Shown here one piece after another: positions 1 to 12,190 of a DNA stretch of 64,000 nt (positions within the stretch are counted from its first letter, which is position 1; every line of letters starts with the position of its first letter). The notes under the pieces were generated by a model that was given only the letters and a program-made list of their open reading frames with translations, did no database searches and had not been told where the DNA came from. The position numbers were made by a program, and so were the translations under genes. The stretch is from Isoetes taiwanensis (Eukaryota; Streptophyta; Lycopodiopsida; Isoetales; Isoetaceae), in contig JAJEKV010000004.1 of assembly GCA_021234155.1 (NCBI GenBank), forward strand, positions 16,175,059 through 16,239,058, given 5' to 3'.

Positions 1-1160
1 TATACCTAGATATAGCCGATGATCGCCCAAACCTACTATTCATCAGTAAACTCTGGTCACACTCGCTCGATCCGTGATGCTCCAACCGAAAATAACCGGC
101 GGCGTAATCAAGATTTTCCTTTCGTAATTTACGCCCCCTGATTTGCAAGATCGGAGCAAAAATAGAGGAATATAATTGTGATCGTTCCATTCTAGCCATC
201 GATATACAGGATAGGCTATGGCGGGGATAAATCCTCCTCGGAGCTTCCATTCACCGTGTTGATTTAATTCGCTGCCTTTATGAATTCTTGAAAATGAGCC
301 TTCAATTAGTTATCCTTTGAAATTCGGGCTTTATATTGATAAACATGTTTGTGATTATTAGGTTGCAGCCCACTTCCGATTGATTGGGCATTCAGGCTGA
401 AAAACCGGATTAAGAAGGCCACTTATCTAGGTCCGTGCAAGATGCATATATTCGGGATTACATTATCCATGAACTATGATTTGACATGCAACTTTGGAGT
501 CTTTGATATGCATTGAAATGTGCATAAATCTAGAAGCCTACTAAATCAGAGCTATGTGATGACAGATTAGATGTAGTGTTTGATCGGGAACAAATATGGA
601 TGCTTTTATAAGACACGACCATATGATAATCCACCGTTTAACCGGATCGAGCCGCTATCAATGCCTTGACTTTTTGCTTCATCCGCGGGTGAGTTTTCTA
701 GTTATTTGGGTAGCTACAACTTGGCTTAATGAATGTTTCCCATTTTCTTGAAAGTGCATTGGGTATCCCGGGTTTATGATTAGTGTATGGATGAAATTGC
801 ACTTAACAACATCAGTGTTATGATTTCGTGTACATCCTTCTCGATTCTCCCCGAGGAAATTAAAGGCGGGAGTAGAACATGAAATTGATATTGTCCGGTC
901 TTAAGGTCTCTGGAGTTGTAAAAGATATCTTCCCACTTCATGGTAATTGTTATTTCTTATGCCTTTCATTGTTAAATATCAACATGTAACCAACGTTTGT
1001 TGGAGAAAGCAACAACCAAAATTTGGGACCGTAAACGATTAGCGGAACCATGGAATAAGTCTCTTGATTGAGTTGGTTTAAAAGCACGGAATGTATTTGC
1101 ACCATCACCATCCCGAATAGAGCTTTAAGAATGTATTTAGAGGGCAGATGTCATATGTTT

Positions 1161-1195
1161 AGAATAGAATAGAATAGAATAGAATAGAATAGAAT
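1161..1195. repeat. (AGAAT)n pentanucleotide microsatellite
   Basis: Seven consecutive AGAAT units are visible. The same pentanucleotide occurs at four other places in the window (10845-10860, 46981-47001, 50060-50081, 61586-61606, the two middle ones as the complement). At 10845-10860 it is the tail of a LINE, so this array may mark another, unrecognisable LINE end. Confidence 0.9.
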
Positions 1196-1203
1196 ATGAC
1201 CAG

Positions 1204-1318
1204 GACATCATAAATAAGTGAAACAACATATTTAAGCAGAAAAAGCATGTTTAGAGAAAGCATTAAAGGTGACGGGGACATCATAAATAAGTGAAACAAA
1301 TATATTTAAGGAAAGATA
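1204..1318. repeat. Tandem duplication, about 73-bp period
   Basis: The words GACATCATAAATAAGTGAAA and ATATTTAAG occur twice, starting at 1204 and 1277. The copies have diverged by several substitutions and small gaps, so this is an old local duplication. Confidence 0.75.
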
Positions 1319-3694
1319 GCATAGCTAACACCGGTCATTTTCAGATGAGATGATGTAAGAGACTTCTAGATGAATGGGCAATTGAATTGGGGTGGTCTTG
1401 CTTCTCACCCCATTGATGCCATCTATACATTCTTTGGTGGGAAGGTAATTACGCCCGTGCATATGTTGTCAAGTCAATAAATATCTCATACAAAATGTCT
1501 CGTGACCTATGGGCGTTACATCGTAAGGGACTGTAGTTTGTCTCCCCGGTTATCTTATGCATTTACTCTTAAAATAGAAGAGCCCTCGCTAAAGCCTTGC
1601 AAAGGGAAGGCATCGAGCAAGTTGTATGCTTCTTGGTTTCAAATTTATTTAATTGCTTCTTTTACTTTTACTATAGTCAATAAACAAGAGAGGAGTGGTA
1701 AACACTAGTGTCAATCAAGTTTCGGCCTCTTGTGCAGTGGACCTAGGTCTTGTGACTTCACCCAGCACTATACAAACAAAGTCAAAATTACTTAGCTTTT
1801 TATCTTCTTTTCTTGTCAGTTCCAAACCTAAAGATGCGCATATAATTTTCCAATGATGTGTTGGTCATCATGATCGTCATCCTCCAATGCTCCACCTTTC
1901 CATAAGTGGCATTGTATGCTTTTGCACTGTGAACATGATGCTAATTGCAAGGATATGAATGTGGTGGTTGAAAAGAATGGAGCTTAGACAAAAACACATT
2001 TAAGACTTCATAATGTCCAATGACCGCATATTTTCAGACTTTTCACTTGGAACATAGGTAGTCTTTTAGAAAACCAACATCGTTTATCACTAATCGAGAC
2101 AAGACATGAAATTATAGGTTCAATAAAATGAGCTAGGTCAAACAAGATATTGTTTTGCAAATATTGGTAGTCATTTCCTTCCGGGGAACGCAATTTTCAT
2201 AATCTACGGAGACCTAAGAGCAAGAATAAGAACTCATTTGCTACCATACTCGATATATTCCATAAAGACATCAGCAAGGATAGGGTCCACACCAGTGCTG
2301 TTTTTACTTGATTTTTATTAAATTTATTTTGTAAGTCTATACTGATCCATTCCTTTGGTTTTGTTGCAACAAAAAACTTGCTTCAAAAACTTAACAATCG
2401 TTAGGTGAATGATCCTCTTTTCCTCTTGTTTTTTTTTGTTTGCCTTGATAGTAAGTAAGATCTTGCATTAGTACTCGGTGAATTTCATTGCCATATTTGT
2501 GTTTTCATTTCCATATTATAAGGAGGTAGGCGGTCATTCCGATGTGGGTCCTTTTTTTCAGAGAACAATTTGATGGAGATAATGATCCGATTCATCAAGC
2601 TCACGGTAATGTTCGTGAGACCGTGCCATATAATGTATCCTCCATTGGTGCTTCGGGTTAACATTCTCCAAAAGTAGTCTTATGGATTATCATGCTCCTT
2701 TGTTCGAGATAATGAAGTCATTTTACATCTTAGAAATGTTCGCGTCTGACAAAGATTGGGTGTGATGGCAATATGCACGAACTGTGCATTGATGGTTTGT
2801 TTATATGATCAAGCAGGACATGGAGTTTGGAGCATGGCCCGGCAGCCATCCCGTTATAGAACATTTGCTATTGCTAGCAAAGTGGAAGTCATGCGTTTTT
2901 TTTTTTTATTTTTTATGCAAATATCTTGTCCTAACGTAAATTAGATGCCAACTTTTCGATCAGAACCGACTGGGGTGAAGGCCAAGAAGGAGATCCCAGC
3001 TTGAAATCCAACCAAGTTTGCCATAATGTTCTACGATAAATATATCTTTCTTCCGGATAATATGTCAAACTATATAAGAATCGCTTTTCTTTTTGTGGAA
3101 AAACAAACCGGATTGTTTCGATTTCATTAAGACTTTGGAGAAACATACATTTCGGAATTCTCCTAAAAACCTTCGCCAGAATCAAGAAAATTTTAGTGAA
3201 TAAGTGAAGATCAAACTTCTTTGAGTATAATATTGTGTATATGAAGTTAAATCATGTATTAAGTGGAAATGTTGTGCTAAACAACTTGCATCAATTGTTT
3301 CGATATGCCTTTGAAAGAGTTGACAAGTGTCATTATTTAATTAAAATGGGGTGCTAATGCAATCGTGGATTGCATTCAGGTTTGTATGGCTTGTGAATCG
3401 GCGATTCTTCTAAATGTACCACCCCTTAGAATTACATTGCACTTAAAAAGCAATGACAAAGCTACCCTAAACAAAGAGGAAAAATATAGAACATCAGTTA
3501 AGCAATCACAACGTGCAATGCGCTTAAAACTACCATACAAACATATTACATCGGCAGCCAATTTTTCAACACGAAGCCATTTGTTTCATCCATCCAAACT
3601 CAGATAGATAATGTAAAGATAACATCCTTTGGGACCAAATTGAAGCAATTGACATGCGGCATAGCTAGTTAGCTTTTATCTTTGGGTCTAGCGA

Positions 3695-3760
3695 GATAGT
3701 AAAGTGACCATTTCACATACACTCCCAGATAGTGGCGTGACCATTTCACATACACTCCTC
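3695..3760. repeat. Tandem duplication, 33-bp period
   Basis: The unit beginning AGATAGT and ending GACCATTTCACATACACTCC is present twice in direct orientation, from 3695 and from 3728. The copies differ at only a few bases. Confidence 0.8.
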
Positions 3761-6594
3761 AAACTATTACCACACCAACATCAACCTATATATAGGATCC
3801 GCTGAACATGACAACCTATTAACACAAACATATCAAGAACCTATGAAAACACACTCTCGGGCCATCTGAGGGCAACCCTCGCGGCGCTGTGACACCTTGT
3901 TTCTATTTTGTTTGATGCAAAAAAAAAAACCTACTGATTGACACTGAATACAAGAAATTTATCACTGCGGCCTTGTCACGCTAACATTTTCTTTACCGTT
4001 TTGGTACAAAAGTTAAAAACTCCAAGTGTTATGGAGGACATTTCAAGATGAAAATTTTCAATTAAGACGGTAAGAGGAAAGGATATAGTTGAAAAGGCCT
4101 AAACTATCGTCCGTGGCTTTATAAAAGCAACATTATTTTCATTTCTCTTTACCAACTCGACGTCCAAAGATTATAAACATTATTTTGTTATGGAAAAGAG
4201 GGCATTTCAAGATGAAAATTTCCCTTCGTCAAGTTAAATGCATCCAAAAAAAGAGCTTGAATGATATTAATGTCCCTTGGCTTTTAGGGCTTTTAACTTG
4301 TCTCCATATAGAATGTATGTTGGATCAAAATGATGTTGATCAAAATGATGTTTAATGATGTTCATGTCCCTAGCTTTTTAGCTTGTCTCCTTATAGAAAT
4401 ATCTAGCATTATAACAGGGGGTGTTTTTTGTGTTTTTGTCTTGTTTTTTCTAAGGTTTTCATATGATTTGGTGGCCATATTCATCCGGGTGTACTAAATA
4501 GTATTTCTAGAGTGCACCCTTTTGTTAGCCGTTGATTTTTAGAAAAGGGGCAAATCCTGTGGTGAATATCCTCCATTAGTTTTTAGGGTTTTTAGGGTTG
4601 TGTGGATTAGGGTCCTGGTCTAGTTTTTTAGGGTTGCTAGGTCGGCAGGGAATCTCTGCCTAAATCGAGCTAAAAATCTATTATCTTATCTATCTACTAG
4701 CCTATGTTTTTGTTAATTCTCGCCATGGCGAGGCAAGGCTCAAGAAGGATATTTTAGGGTTAATTGAAGAAGGGATACTTTAGGGCGTGTCTACGGGAAG
4801 GGAAGGGGAGGGGGTCTCAACAAAGCTAGATCAGATTTATTTTAGGTTAATTGCGTTCTGCAACGGGCTTCCCATCAACGCCATGAGATGAAGGCCGAGT
4901 CTATCAATCGGGATAATGGATCTCGAAGCGGATCCTGTTCCTCACGAAATTTTGGCTTCTACACAATTGGACACTTGATATTTCATATGATTTCGTGCTC
5001 TTGGGTTTCTAGGCGGATCATACTCAAGCTCGGTGTCGGTGGCTACTCGCTTTGTTCTTTGAGGTCATTTTTACATTTTACTTATCAATGGTGATGAGCA
5101 ATACGCCCAGGAGTCTCACTGGGAGCCTCAATTGGAGTACTATTATGGAGCTAGGTTTATTAATTCTGTTTTTACTTCTTGGGGGTTCGAAAATGATTGA
5201 AAATTGATAATTGTGTGAAAAGGATCGAGCACTTTCGGAAGGGTGCCTTTAAGCCGCTTCGTTACGTAAGGATGTATGATAACCGCCTTGTCTCTCTTGC
5301 TAAAGTATGCATGAATGGCTTGCACCTTTGCCAATTCGTGCGAGAATGAGTTAAAGCGGAGGAGGATCTAAATATACGGATGGCTTTGCATATTCTTGTG
5401 CCCTCTTCTCCAAGTTATTATCTATAAAGTTCTATCCGAAGACTCGATTGGTGTTTTTCGCTTGAAATAGATCAGAATGGTAATGAGAACTCAAGAAGAG
5501 TCACCGAAGGTCATGATCGTGGCGTTCAAATCGGAAAAGGTACTCAATGCTAACTTAAGAAAAAGGTATTTCACTTTCTCAATCCATGATTTATAATTCT
5601 TTGGACATTTTAGGTTTATTGACAATGTTTGGAGAAACTCGATGTAAAATTTGTTACATATTGAGGTGGGTAACCTGTTGCATCTGAAGTGGCTGCAGGA
5701 ACGAATATAGAGAGGAGGCTAAAGATTATATGGACGAGAGAAAACTAGTTTCCTAGCATAAGCGAGATCATATTCACATGCTAAATCAATGAGAACGACC
5801 TTTAGCAAGAGAAGCGACCAGTTCTACAACTGTTCTACCTCATGTTCTTCAAATGATCTAGATTGCTTTTATTCTTAAGCGGGGAAGAAGTGCTTTAGAA
5901 GATGGGTTCAAGCACAAGTCGGCCGTCACCTACACAAATTGTGTCGAGAATTTGTTCATGTAGTTATTTTTCCTTGCGCAAAAAACTATAAGCATAAAGG
6001 CTCCTTAGGCAACTAGAACTGCTTTAAGAGGACTCAAAAGATACTTGTGCTGTTGGGATTCTACCATTTGTATCTTGGGATTCTACCACTTGAGGTTTCT
6101 AAACCCCGAGATTTGCGTAAGCCCAAATCGCACGAGAGATTTTTCTCGAGGACATTTGATGAGTTAATGTCTTGAGTTAGTGTCTTGAAAATTGCTAGCA
6201 ACATTTTTGAGAAACTTAAAGTGATTGAGTTAATGTCTTGAAAGTGTTCATTATCTTTTGGTGTTGAATTTAAAACCTATATGATAGTGTATATGTCCGT
6301 CTTGTCATTGTTAGCATGTTTCTAAATTCTTAGTTTTGTTCTGCCGCACTTGTTCTTTTTAGAATTGGTCTTGAACTAATGTTTTCTGTTTTTTTAAATG
6401 TGTTACCATTTGTCTATTATCTATATGGTATTATGTCACACTTAATATTAGGACTGGGAATGTAATGGCTTGTTTTTAGCTCTACTACCATTTTCTATTA
6501 TGATTCATATGCACTAAGGAATCTCCATGCACGGATATTATATGCACAATATTACATGCACTAAGGAAACTCGATGCATAATATTACATGCACC

Positions 6595-7003
6595 TCTACA
6601 CCATTTTAAGGCCCTCAAGGCCAAAATTTTTTAGTTAACACAAACCATTAACACACAACTACACCATTGCATTTGACACATTTAAATTAAAATCCCCTTA
6701 AACCCCCTTTGGTTTGGGTGCATATTCACACTAAAGTTATATAGGGCGGCAGAGCCCCAAAACATTTACAATACATGTACAAAATTAACACCATTAAGTA
6801 CATTCTCTCAAACCTTATAGTATTTTGTAAACCTTAATATACAAGAGATACAAAAACTTGTACATGCATACCCCACAAACGAGGTTCGCTATGTACGGTC
6901 CAGATCTTGGAATAAAGGGCAAATATGCCCATGTCAAGCCTCGACTCTGTTCCTGAGTAACCCCCGTGTGAATATGCACCCAAACCAAAGGGGGTTTAAG
7001 GGG
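6595..7003. mobile_element. Foldback/MITE-like element, copy 1
   Basis: The left arm contains CCCCTTTGGTTTGGGTGCAT followed by ATTCACA near 6706-6730. The right arm contains its inverse (GTGTGAATATGCACCCAAAC, near 6968-6990). The outer arm words (GGCCCTCAAGGCC, AACACAAACCATT, GACACATTTAAATTAAAATC) recur in the copies at 39.8, 45.0 and 51.3 kb. The interior, including a stretch near TACCCCACAAACGAGG, is the reverse complement of the interior of the 39.8 and 51.3 kb copies. The right arm stops at about 7003, so this copy is truncated there. It has no coding capacity and must have been mobilised in trans. The superfamily is not identified. Confidence 0.75.
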
Positions 7004-7210
7004 ATCCAGCGGGTTCCTAGCTTAAAACCCTTGGGGCCATGATGCATGGCTGCCACGATGCATGGCTGCCACCATGCACGACAACTCATGCCCATAGGGG
7101 TCGTGATGAGGTATGCATGGTCATGCGCGATGATGGGATCGTTGGGACGTTCCTAGCTTAAAACCCGAGGGGTATGAAGATGGCGGATGTACACAAATCA
7201 AGGGGATCTT

Positions 7211-7347
7211 GTGTGACGATTAACTATCGTGTCCTGGGCGTGTGATTTGGTTTCGCCCAAATCATCGTGGCCTTTCTTGTTAGGGCTGCATGCCTACCAC
7301 CTCCAGGTAGTGGGTTCGAGTCCCGCCCCGGTCTTTAAATGTGCCGG
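7211..7347 (+). repeat. tRNA-like SINE module, copy 1
   Basis: The module starts GTGTGACGATTAACTATC, has a small hairpin (a TTTGG stem closing on CCAAA around 7246-7262), and ends with GGGTTCGAGTCCC then TTTAAATGTG. Positions 7313-7323 match the Pol III B-box consensus GGTTCGANTCC exactly. A second copy lies 304 bp downstream in the same orientation. I could not fold a full tRNA cloverleaf and the A box is unclear, so a tRNA-derived SINE is the best reading rather than a tRNA gene. Confidence 0.5.
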
Positions 7348-7514
7348 TATGATTTGGACAACTCATGCCCCAGTGGTGTGGGCAACTCGTAATAGGGTTG
7401 GGGGTCCGGATGGTTGTCATCACACTCCCGGTGTTCGGTCCCTTGCGGATCGAGTTGGTCCGCCCCAATTCCCCGGTTGCAAGCCTTCAAGGAGGGGGGC
7501 CTTGAGGGAGGATA

Positions 7515-7650
7515 GTGTGACGATTAACTATCAGGTTTGGAGCGTGTGATTTGGTTTCGGTCCAAATCATCGCGTGGGCCTTTCGGTTAGGGTCGCTAAT
7601 GCCTACCCTCCGTGTAGTGGGTTCGAGTCCCGTCGGTCCCTTAAATGTGA
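7515..7650 (+). repeat. tRNA-like SINE module, copy 2
   Basis: This is a direct repeat of the module at 7211. It shows the same start, the same hairpin (GATTTGG with TCCAAATC), and the B box GGTTCGAGTCC at 7620-7630, ending TTAAATGTGAC. The sequence before copy 1 and that after copy 2 also share words (CATGGTCATG.., CGATGAT.., CTTAA..CC..AGGG), so the repeating unit may be larger than the tRNA-like part. Confidence 0.5.
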
Positions 7651-8059
7651 CATCTTGTACAAGGTAACACTTTCGATCATGGACGATGATAAGATCATCT
7701 TTAATGGTCCTTAAGCTCAAATCCTAAGGGCCATGATCGAGTGCAAGATAGGGGGTAACCTTGAGCTAGTAGTTCGGCTCAAGGAGGTTGGGGGGGGAGG
7801 GTAGGGGTCCCTAAAATCACAAACTTATTGACTAAACAAGCGTAATGTGCTACTTGTGCAGCCGGTGAAGGGGAGCATGGAGGAGGGAGCACATTACGAG
7901 AAGAAAAATAGTCATAGATTTTAGACTTAACTATGCACTCCTAAATTTGTTGTGATAATATTATGTGTGCAAACTTTTACAATAATAGTTGTTACGGCCC
8001 TTGATCTTCGAAGAGGTTCAACTAGCATGGTCCTGGCTACAAGGTTCGTTTAACAAATT

Positions 8060-8470
8060 ACATTGATTGCCGATGCATCCTCTTGGCGTCCTATCCCAAT
8101 GCATGGCTCCCGGCTAAGCAGAGGGCATTCCATCTTGGTTACGGTTGGCTCCTATGGTCGATATGGGATCGCATTAAACACCACATCTTTCGGGGCATTT
8201 ATTCATGCATGTGGTGTTATTACGATGCCGAGAAAAAGATCTTGACGGTCTACAGTGTTCCTTCCTTGAATCGAGAAATGATGGAACGACGGATTCGATA
8301 TCTTCGAGTTGATTCTAGCGTTAGTCTCCTATTACGGAGTAAGTACATTGTGCTCTAGGCCCGTACTCACCGTAATATCTTTTGTGCTTACACAGTTAAA
8401 TGAGACATGTAAATTTTGTACTTTTTATCCGATTAATAAACTTTTTGGCTTTCATCCTTCAAAAAAAATA
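8060..8470 (+). pseudogene. LINE 3'-terminal fragment
   Basis: An open stretch near 8083-8358 encodes a tract with LLWSIWDRIKHHIFRG. This resembles the conserved LLWSIWxxRNxxIF segment found near the C terminus of plant L1-like LINE polyproteins, just after the zinc-binding domain. It is followed by a non-coding tail ending in an A run at about 8459-8468, as expected for a poly-A LINE. No reverse transcriptase lies upstream, so this is a 5'-truncated copy. The assignment rests on one motif plus the tail. Confidence 0.4.
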
Positions 8471-8878
8471 TAAAATGAAATATCCATGATATATTGCTGA
8501 TAAATGGGAATAGAGTTGCTGCATGTCAAAAATAGACCTCATTGAGCGTTGCTGAATGATTAAAGTATAACTAATGCAATTAACTTTTTGCAGCAAGAAT
8601 ATTCAATTTTGAAACAGGAAAAGCAAGTGCCAACACACAAAACCACTGACTATTGTGAGTCCACTTGGATTCATCAAGTTTGGAACTGAAGGGTGGATTA
8701 GGATAACCTATAGAATAGGTAAATCAAATGATTTGGTTGTCCATAGGATTCTAAGCACCCTGCTTTTTTACTTTTGTAAATATGAAGCGTCTGTTAAGTT
8801 AACCAACTCAATGAAAGTAGATGCGATACATTTGATATTCTGCAGTATGAACATGGCACCAGCATACTTTGCATTCTA

Positions 8879-9085
8879 TCCTAACTACAACGTTTTGGGA
8901 TCCAAAGCAATGGTCTTATATTCAAGCCTCTATTTTTGTTTGTTCCTTTTTCAAAATTGTGACAAATTTTTTTATTTAAATTATTTGTTTCCATCCTGCC
9001 CTATCTACAATGCTTTGATATCCAAATTAACGGTCTTATATGTATATTTCTTTGTTCCTTATCTTAAAGGTATGACAAATTCTTT
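8879..9085. repeat. Tandem duplication, about 118-bp period
   Basis: A segment reading CCTAACTACAACG, then GATCCAAAGCAATGGTCTTA and a T-rich tract ending GTGACAAAT recurs from about 8999 as CCCTATCTACAATG, GATATCCAAATTAACGGTCT and ATGACAAAT. Identity is roughly 75-80% by eye. A 148-codon open frame at 8655-9101 crosses both units, but it shows no conserved domain and is probably accidental. Confidence 0.65.
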
Positions 9086-10844
9086 AGCTCTTTATTTTTA
9101 ATAGTAAACATGTTTACATCATATCTGCACAAAAATAGAATGTTAACTTCTAAAGTACACCATGTGTTCCTCCATACATGTGCAAACATGAACTAGATAT
9201 GAATAGGAATGATGGTTACATGTAGCACTCATGGTTACATAAAACAAAAGAGTTGGGTGCTTGACAATTAAAGAGATAAGATACAAGTGTTCGTCTTAAG
9301 GATGAGAATGAGTTATATGTCATTTGAGGCCAAAGTTCCTAAGTGTCTTTCTTCTTCATCTTTATTGTGTATTTCTTGGATACCTTATGTACAAAGAACA
9401 AAGAGAAATAATCAACTAAAGTTTTTAATGTGCCTTACAAGGTGGTGAGACTAATGATGTAGGAGCCTAGATCATTGCCTTTGCAATTATATTTTGGAAA
9501 GATAACAAACAACTTACATTGATTTTTCTTTTGAAGGATCTCCTTTTTATTGACAAGAACAAAGGCGCAATATACAATGCTACAGACAGGGAATAAAACC
9601 CTAGTGGATAGGCTGATCCAACTAGGCACACACCGTCTATGCATAAGAGGAACTTCTGATTTTATGCACCAACATTAGCTTTTACTCAAAGTTTAGTTCT
9701 AAAGCCAAAAGTTTATTGCTTTTTTTTATGTTCTATGCTTAAGGCGGTATCATAGCATAAACACATTTTGAAAGTCCATGTCTATGTGGAAACAATAGCT
9801 TATTTGAAAGTTGCCCTCCGTTCTTTAAGCTACAATTATGACTCCAATATTTTTCTTAATGGTTGCCTTTATCTATAGTGATGTCCATTTGATGATTATT
9901 ACATTCATTGAATCTGATGATGATGTAACATTGGATTAGACTCACATGCAATGAATACAACAAACTAGAATGGTTTCCTAATGGTTGTCACCATAGTAAA
10001 GCATGCTCCTGCTTCAAAATATAACAAAGAACAACTGTGCTTTATAGAAGTAAACTACTATTTCTATAATTAGCCGACATCTACTACTTCTATAATTAGT
10101 TGGACATTAGCAGGCAATGCGTGGGCACGTTTTCTAGTACATCCATATTTAGAAAAACAATGGTTAGAAGCATTAAAAACAATAGCTAGATTTAAGTAAC
10201 ACGTGATGCTATATTGAATAACATGGGTCCTCGCGTATTCACGGTGTCTCATTTTTAGTGTCCTTTTTGTCCACCCAAATTAGCACTATTTTTTAGTATT
10301 ATGGGAGGAGGAAATTCAAAATTATTGAGAATATCGGGGGTGGTTGATTTCCCCTTTCTCGAGGGAGAGATCTCGTTTCTTTCTCTCCATCCATTTTTTT
10401 GTTCGGGCTTCTTGTGATCAATGACTAATGGCAAGGCAATTGGCGAAAATGGCGTTTTGTAGAAACAACGGCAAGATGAGGCAACAATTGTCAAATGAAA
10501 ATTTAGATTGGAGATCTGAGCACTCAAAAAAGCAATTGCAACATGCGACCTCCATAATCACAAAAACGTTTTTGAATTTGCCGAGTTCGATGTCTACGAG
10601 ACGAGGAAGAAAGAAGTATGGCATCTAGTGGAAACGACAAAATTATGCGAGGTTGCGGTGTCGATAAGGAAAACATTGTTCCATGAGTGAAATTGTCAAT
10701 AGCATCAAGAAACCATACAGCATGTGAAAAGGTGGAGTCAATGACAAATTAGCAAGCAAAAAAAGCAAACATTTGTCATGGCACTTGGGAAAGGTCGGCA
10801 TGGCGACAAAAGATTAGTTTGCCAAGGCTTTAGAAATTCATCAA
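9086..10844. other. Intergenic sequence, nothing recognised
   Basis: No conserved coding signal was found on either strand. Around 9520-9560 a T-rich stretch followed by TCTCCTTTTTATTGACAAG could be the reversed 3' end of a poly-A LINE. Open frames near 10255-10628 overlap on both strands and carry no recognisable domain. Confidence 0.5.
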
Positions 10845-10860
10845 GAATAGAATAGAATAA
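10845..10860 (-). repeat. (GAATA)n tail of the minus-strand LINE
   Basis: Read on the minus strand, the LINE end GACGTTAAAAATTATT runs directly into TATTC units. The array is the simple-sequence tail of the LINE whose 3' part occupies 10861-11422. Confidence 0.75.
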
Positions 10861-11422
10861 TTTTTAACGTCCCACGGAGACCAATAGGTCATGGGACCCA
10901 TACAATGGGCTAGTACAATCATTACTACTAGGATTAAAAACCCCTGCCTCGAAAGGTTTTCAAGGGAAAAACCTTTGCGGTAATGATGATACTAGACAAG
11001 CGAGAGATAATGACTCACGAGGGCTCGAGAATTGCAGGCGATTTATCTAGAACCTCAAATATGTATAATGCCAAGTCATGCACAAATGATGCTACGAGAA
11101 TTTGTGGGCGTGGAATGGAATGCTAAGGTCAAAAATGATTAGGACTATCTCAAAAGCGGGGCAATTTCGGAAGAGTATGACTTTCATCTTCAATAACACC
11201 ATGGCGGCAAAGGCACATAGTCTCGCTTCTCAGCGACAATTGCGGCGCTCCCATCTACATCTCAATCAAGTAGCACTGTGGGACCCCCGTGAATTGATGC
11301 AATAGCTACAAGCTTGTTCCTGGACAATGAAGCAAGCAAATAAGCTTGGGGCCCCGGTGCCAAGGTGGGATTTATGTGTGCATGATAATGACCGTTTTCA
11401 CTTGGGCCAAAGTAAGCTGCGT
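10861..11422 (-). pseudogene. LINE 3' part (C-terminal domain and 3' UTR), outer part of nested pair
   Basis: Read on the minus strand, this continues the LINE whose reverse transcriptase lies at 18066-20150. The two parts are separated by the Ty3/Gypsy element. A fragment translating as MCLCRHGVIEDESHTL matches the C-terminal zinc-binding pattern CxxC-(x)n-VEDExH of LINE ORF2 proteins. The 3' UTR ends in a hairpin (GACC-AATA-GGTC, 10879-10890), the motif GACGTTAA (complement at 10864-10871) and a (TATTC)n tail. The reading frame is broken by stops. The same end structure occurs at 28453-28481 and 54493-54527, which fixes the 3' boundary well. Confidence 0.7.
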
Positions 11423-11792
11423 TGTTAGAGTGCGAACTCTAACCTTGCAAGAAGGATGAAAAACCCAACAATCCAAGCTCAATCTATCAGATCAAGGCAA
11501 TGCACAACACAAAGAATCATCATCTCCATAACTAGATCAAGCAAAATGCTCTCCCCAATACACCGTCTTCCTCTGTTCTTCTCTTCTCTCACTCGCTTTC
11601 GATAATGTCGGTCATCATCATCCCACAATGCATACGTGCAAATATCCTGCGTGCATGCGCAGTATATCACTCCATATACGGTATATACAATCTCCTATAC
11701 CACCTCAATAATGGTGAGTGTGGCGAGTGGTAAGTGGTGACCAATGTGGTGAGTGGTGGCGAGGGTGTGGTGGAGTGGTGACCACCCCAATA
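11423..11792 (-). repeat. 3' LTR of the Ty3/Gypsy element
   Basis: It matches the right-hand repeat along its length, including TTGCAAGAAGGATGAAAA, CCAACAATCCAAGCTCAATC and CCTATACCACCTCAATAATG, with scattered substitutions. A G-rich tract of GTGGTGA-like words fills 11708-11785. In element orientation the LTR starts TATTGGGG, where the other copy has TGTTGGGG. An 86-codon open frame over this tract is an artefact of the repeat. Confidence 0.8.
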
Positions 11793-12190
11793 GCAGTGGC
11801 GACCAGTGGCGGAGAACCCACGACAAAACATAGTAATATGGTCCTTGGGACATGTCCCCAAATGACACATTTACATGTATGTTTAGAAAGAAAATGGATC
11901 GATACAAACAAAACGGTCCAAAATGACAGCGGTGACGAAACAGAGCCCTCAGAATCTGTGGCAAACTTTGAAAGCTGATATCTTGAGTTCCGAACTCCGT
12001 TTGACCTGCACCATAGCTCGTTGGATTCAGATCGCCCGAAACACACGTTTTGATGTAGGATAGATTGTGTATTATGGAACTGTCACCATCTGTTTTACAG
12101 AAAAACGACCTGCTGTAACCCAAAAGTTCTCCACAAATTCTCTATAATTGGAGCTATACCAAATCTGAATCCCTTAGAATAGCACTTCTC
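11793..12190 (-). other. Spacer between integrase and 3' LTR
   Basis: This is about 400 bp of non-coding sequence internal to the retrotransposon. Overlapping minus-strand frames here show no domain. No clear polypurine tract abuts the 370-bp LTR; the best purine-rich tract on the element strand is at 12185-12194. The segment may be degenerate 3' UTR or, under the longer-LTR reading, part of the LTR. Confidence 0.4.

Larger units (their letters stand above)
1..6590. other. Intergenic sequence without a supported gene
   Basis: I see no conserved protein, RNA gene or complete transposon here. All open frames are short (under 90 codons) and none shows a domain I recognise. The stretch holds microsatellite and short tandem repeats (listed separately), several poly-T and poly-A runs, and some TTTAGGG-like words around 4580-4760 that are too scattered to be telomeric. 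A region around 4880-5600 is somewhat richer in open frames and could be an old retroelement 5' part, but I could not match it to anything. Confidence 0.5.

Noticed and set aside
1502-5334. Several 60-80-codon frames
   Set aside because: Short, overlapping on opposite strands, and without conserved motifs.
7313-7350. Possible tRNA gene, because of GGGTTCGAGTCCC
   Set aside because: Only the T arm fits; no acceptor stem, D arm or anticodon arm could be folded around it, and it is repeated 304 bp downstream as part of a larger module.
8655-9101. 148-codon ORF as a possible membrane protein
   Set aside because: It crosses a tandem duplication of T-rich DNA that explains its hydrophobicity, and shows no conserved motif.
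11718-11978. Plus-strand ORF over the LTR
   Set aside because: Open only because of the GTGGTGA repeat; lies within an LTR.
11793-12184. Extension of the left LTR to 762 bp, ending next to a purine-rich tract
   Set aside because: The right LTR ends at the same homologous point as a 370-bp repeat with TGTT...AACA ends, directly followed by LINE sequence; kept only as an alternative.
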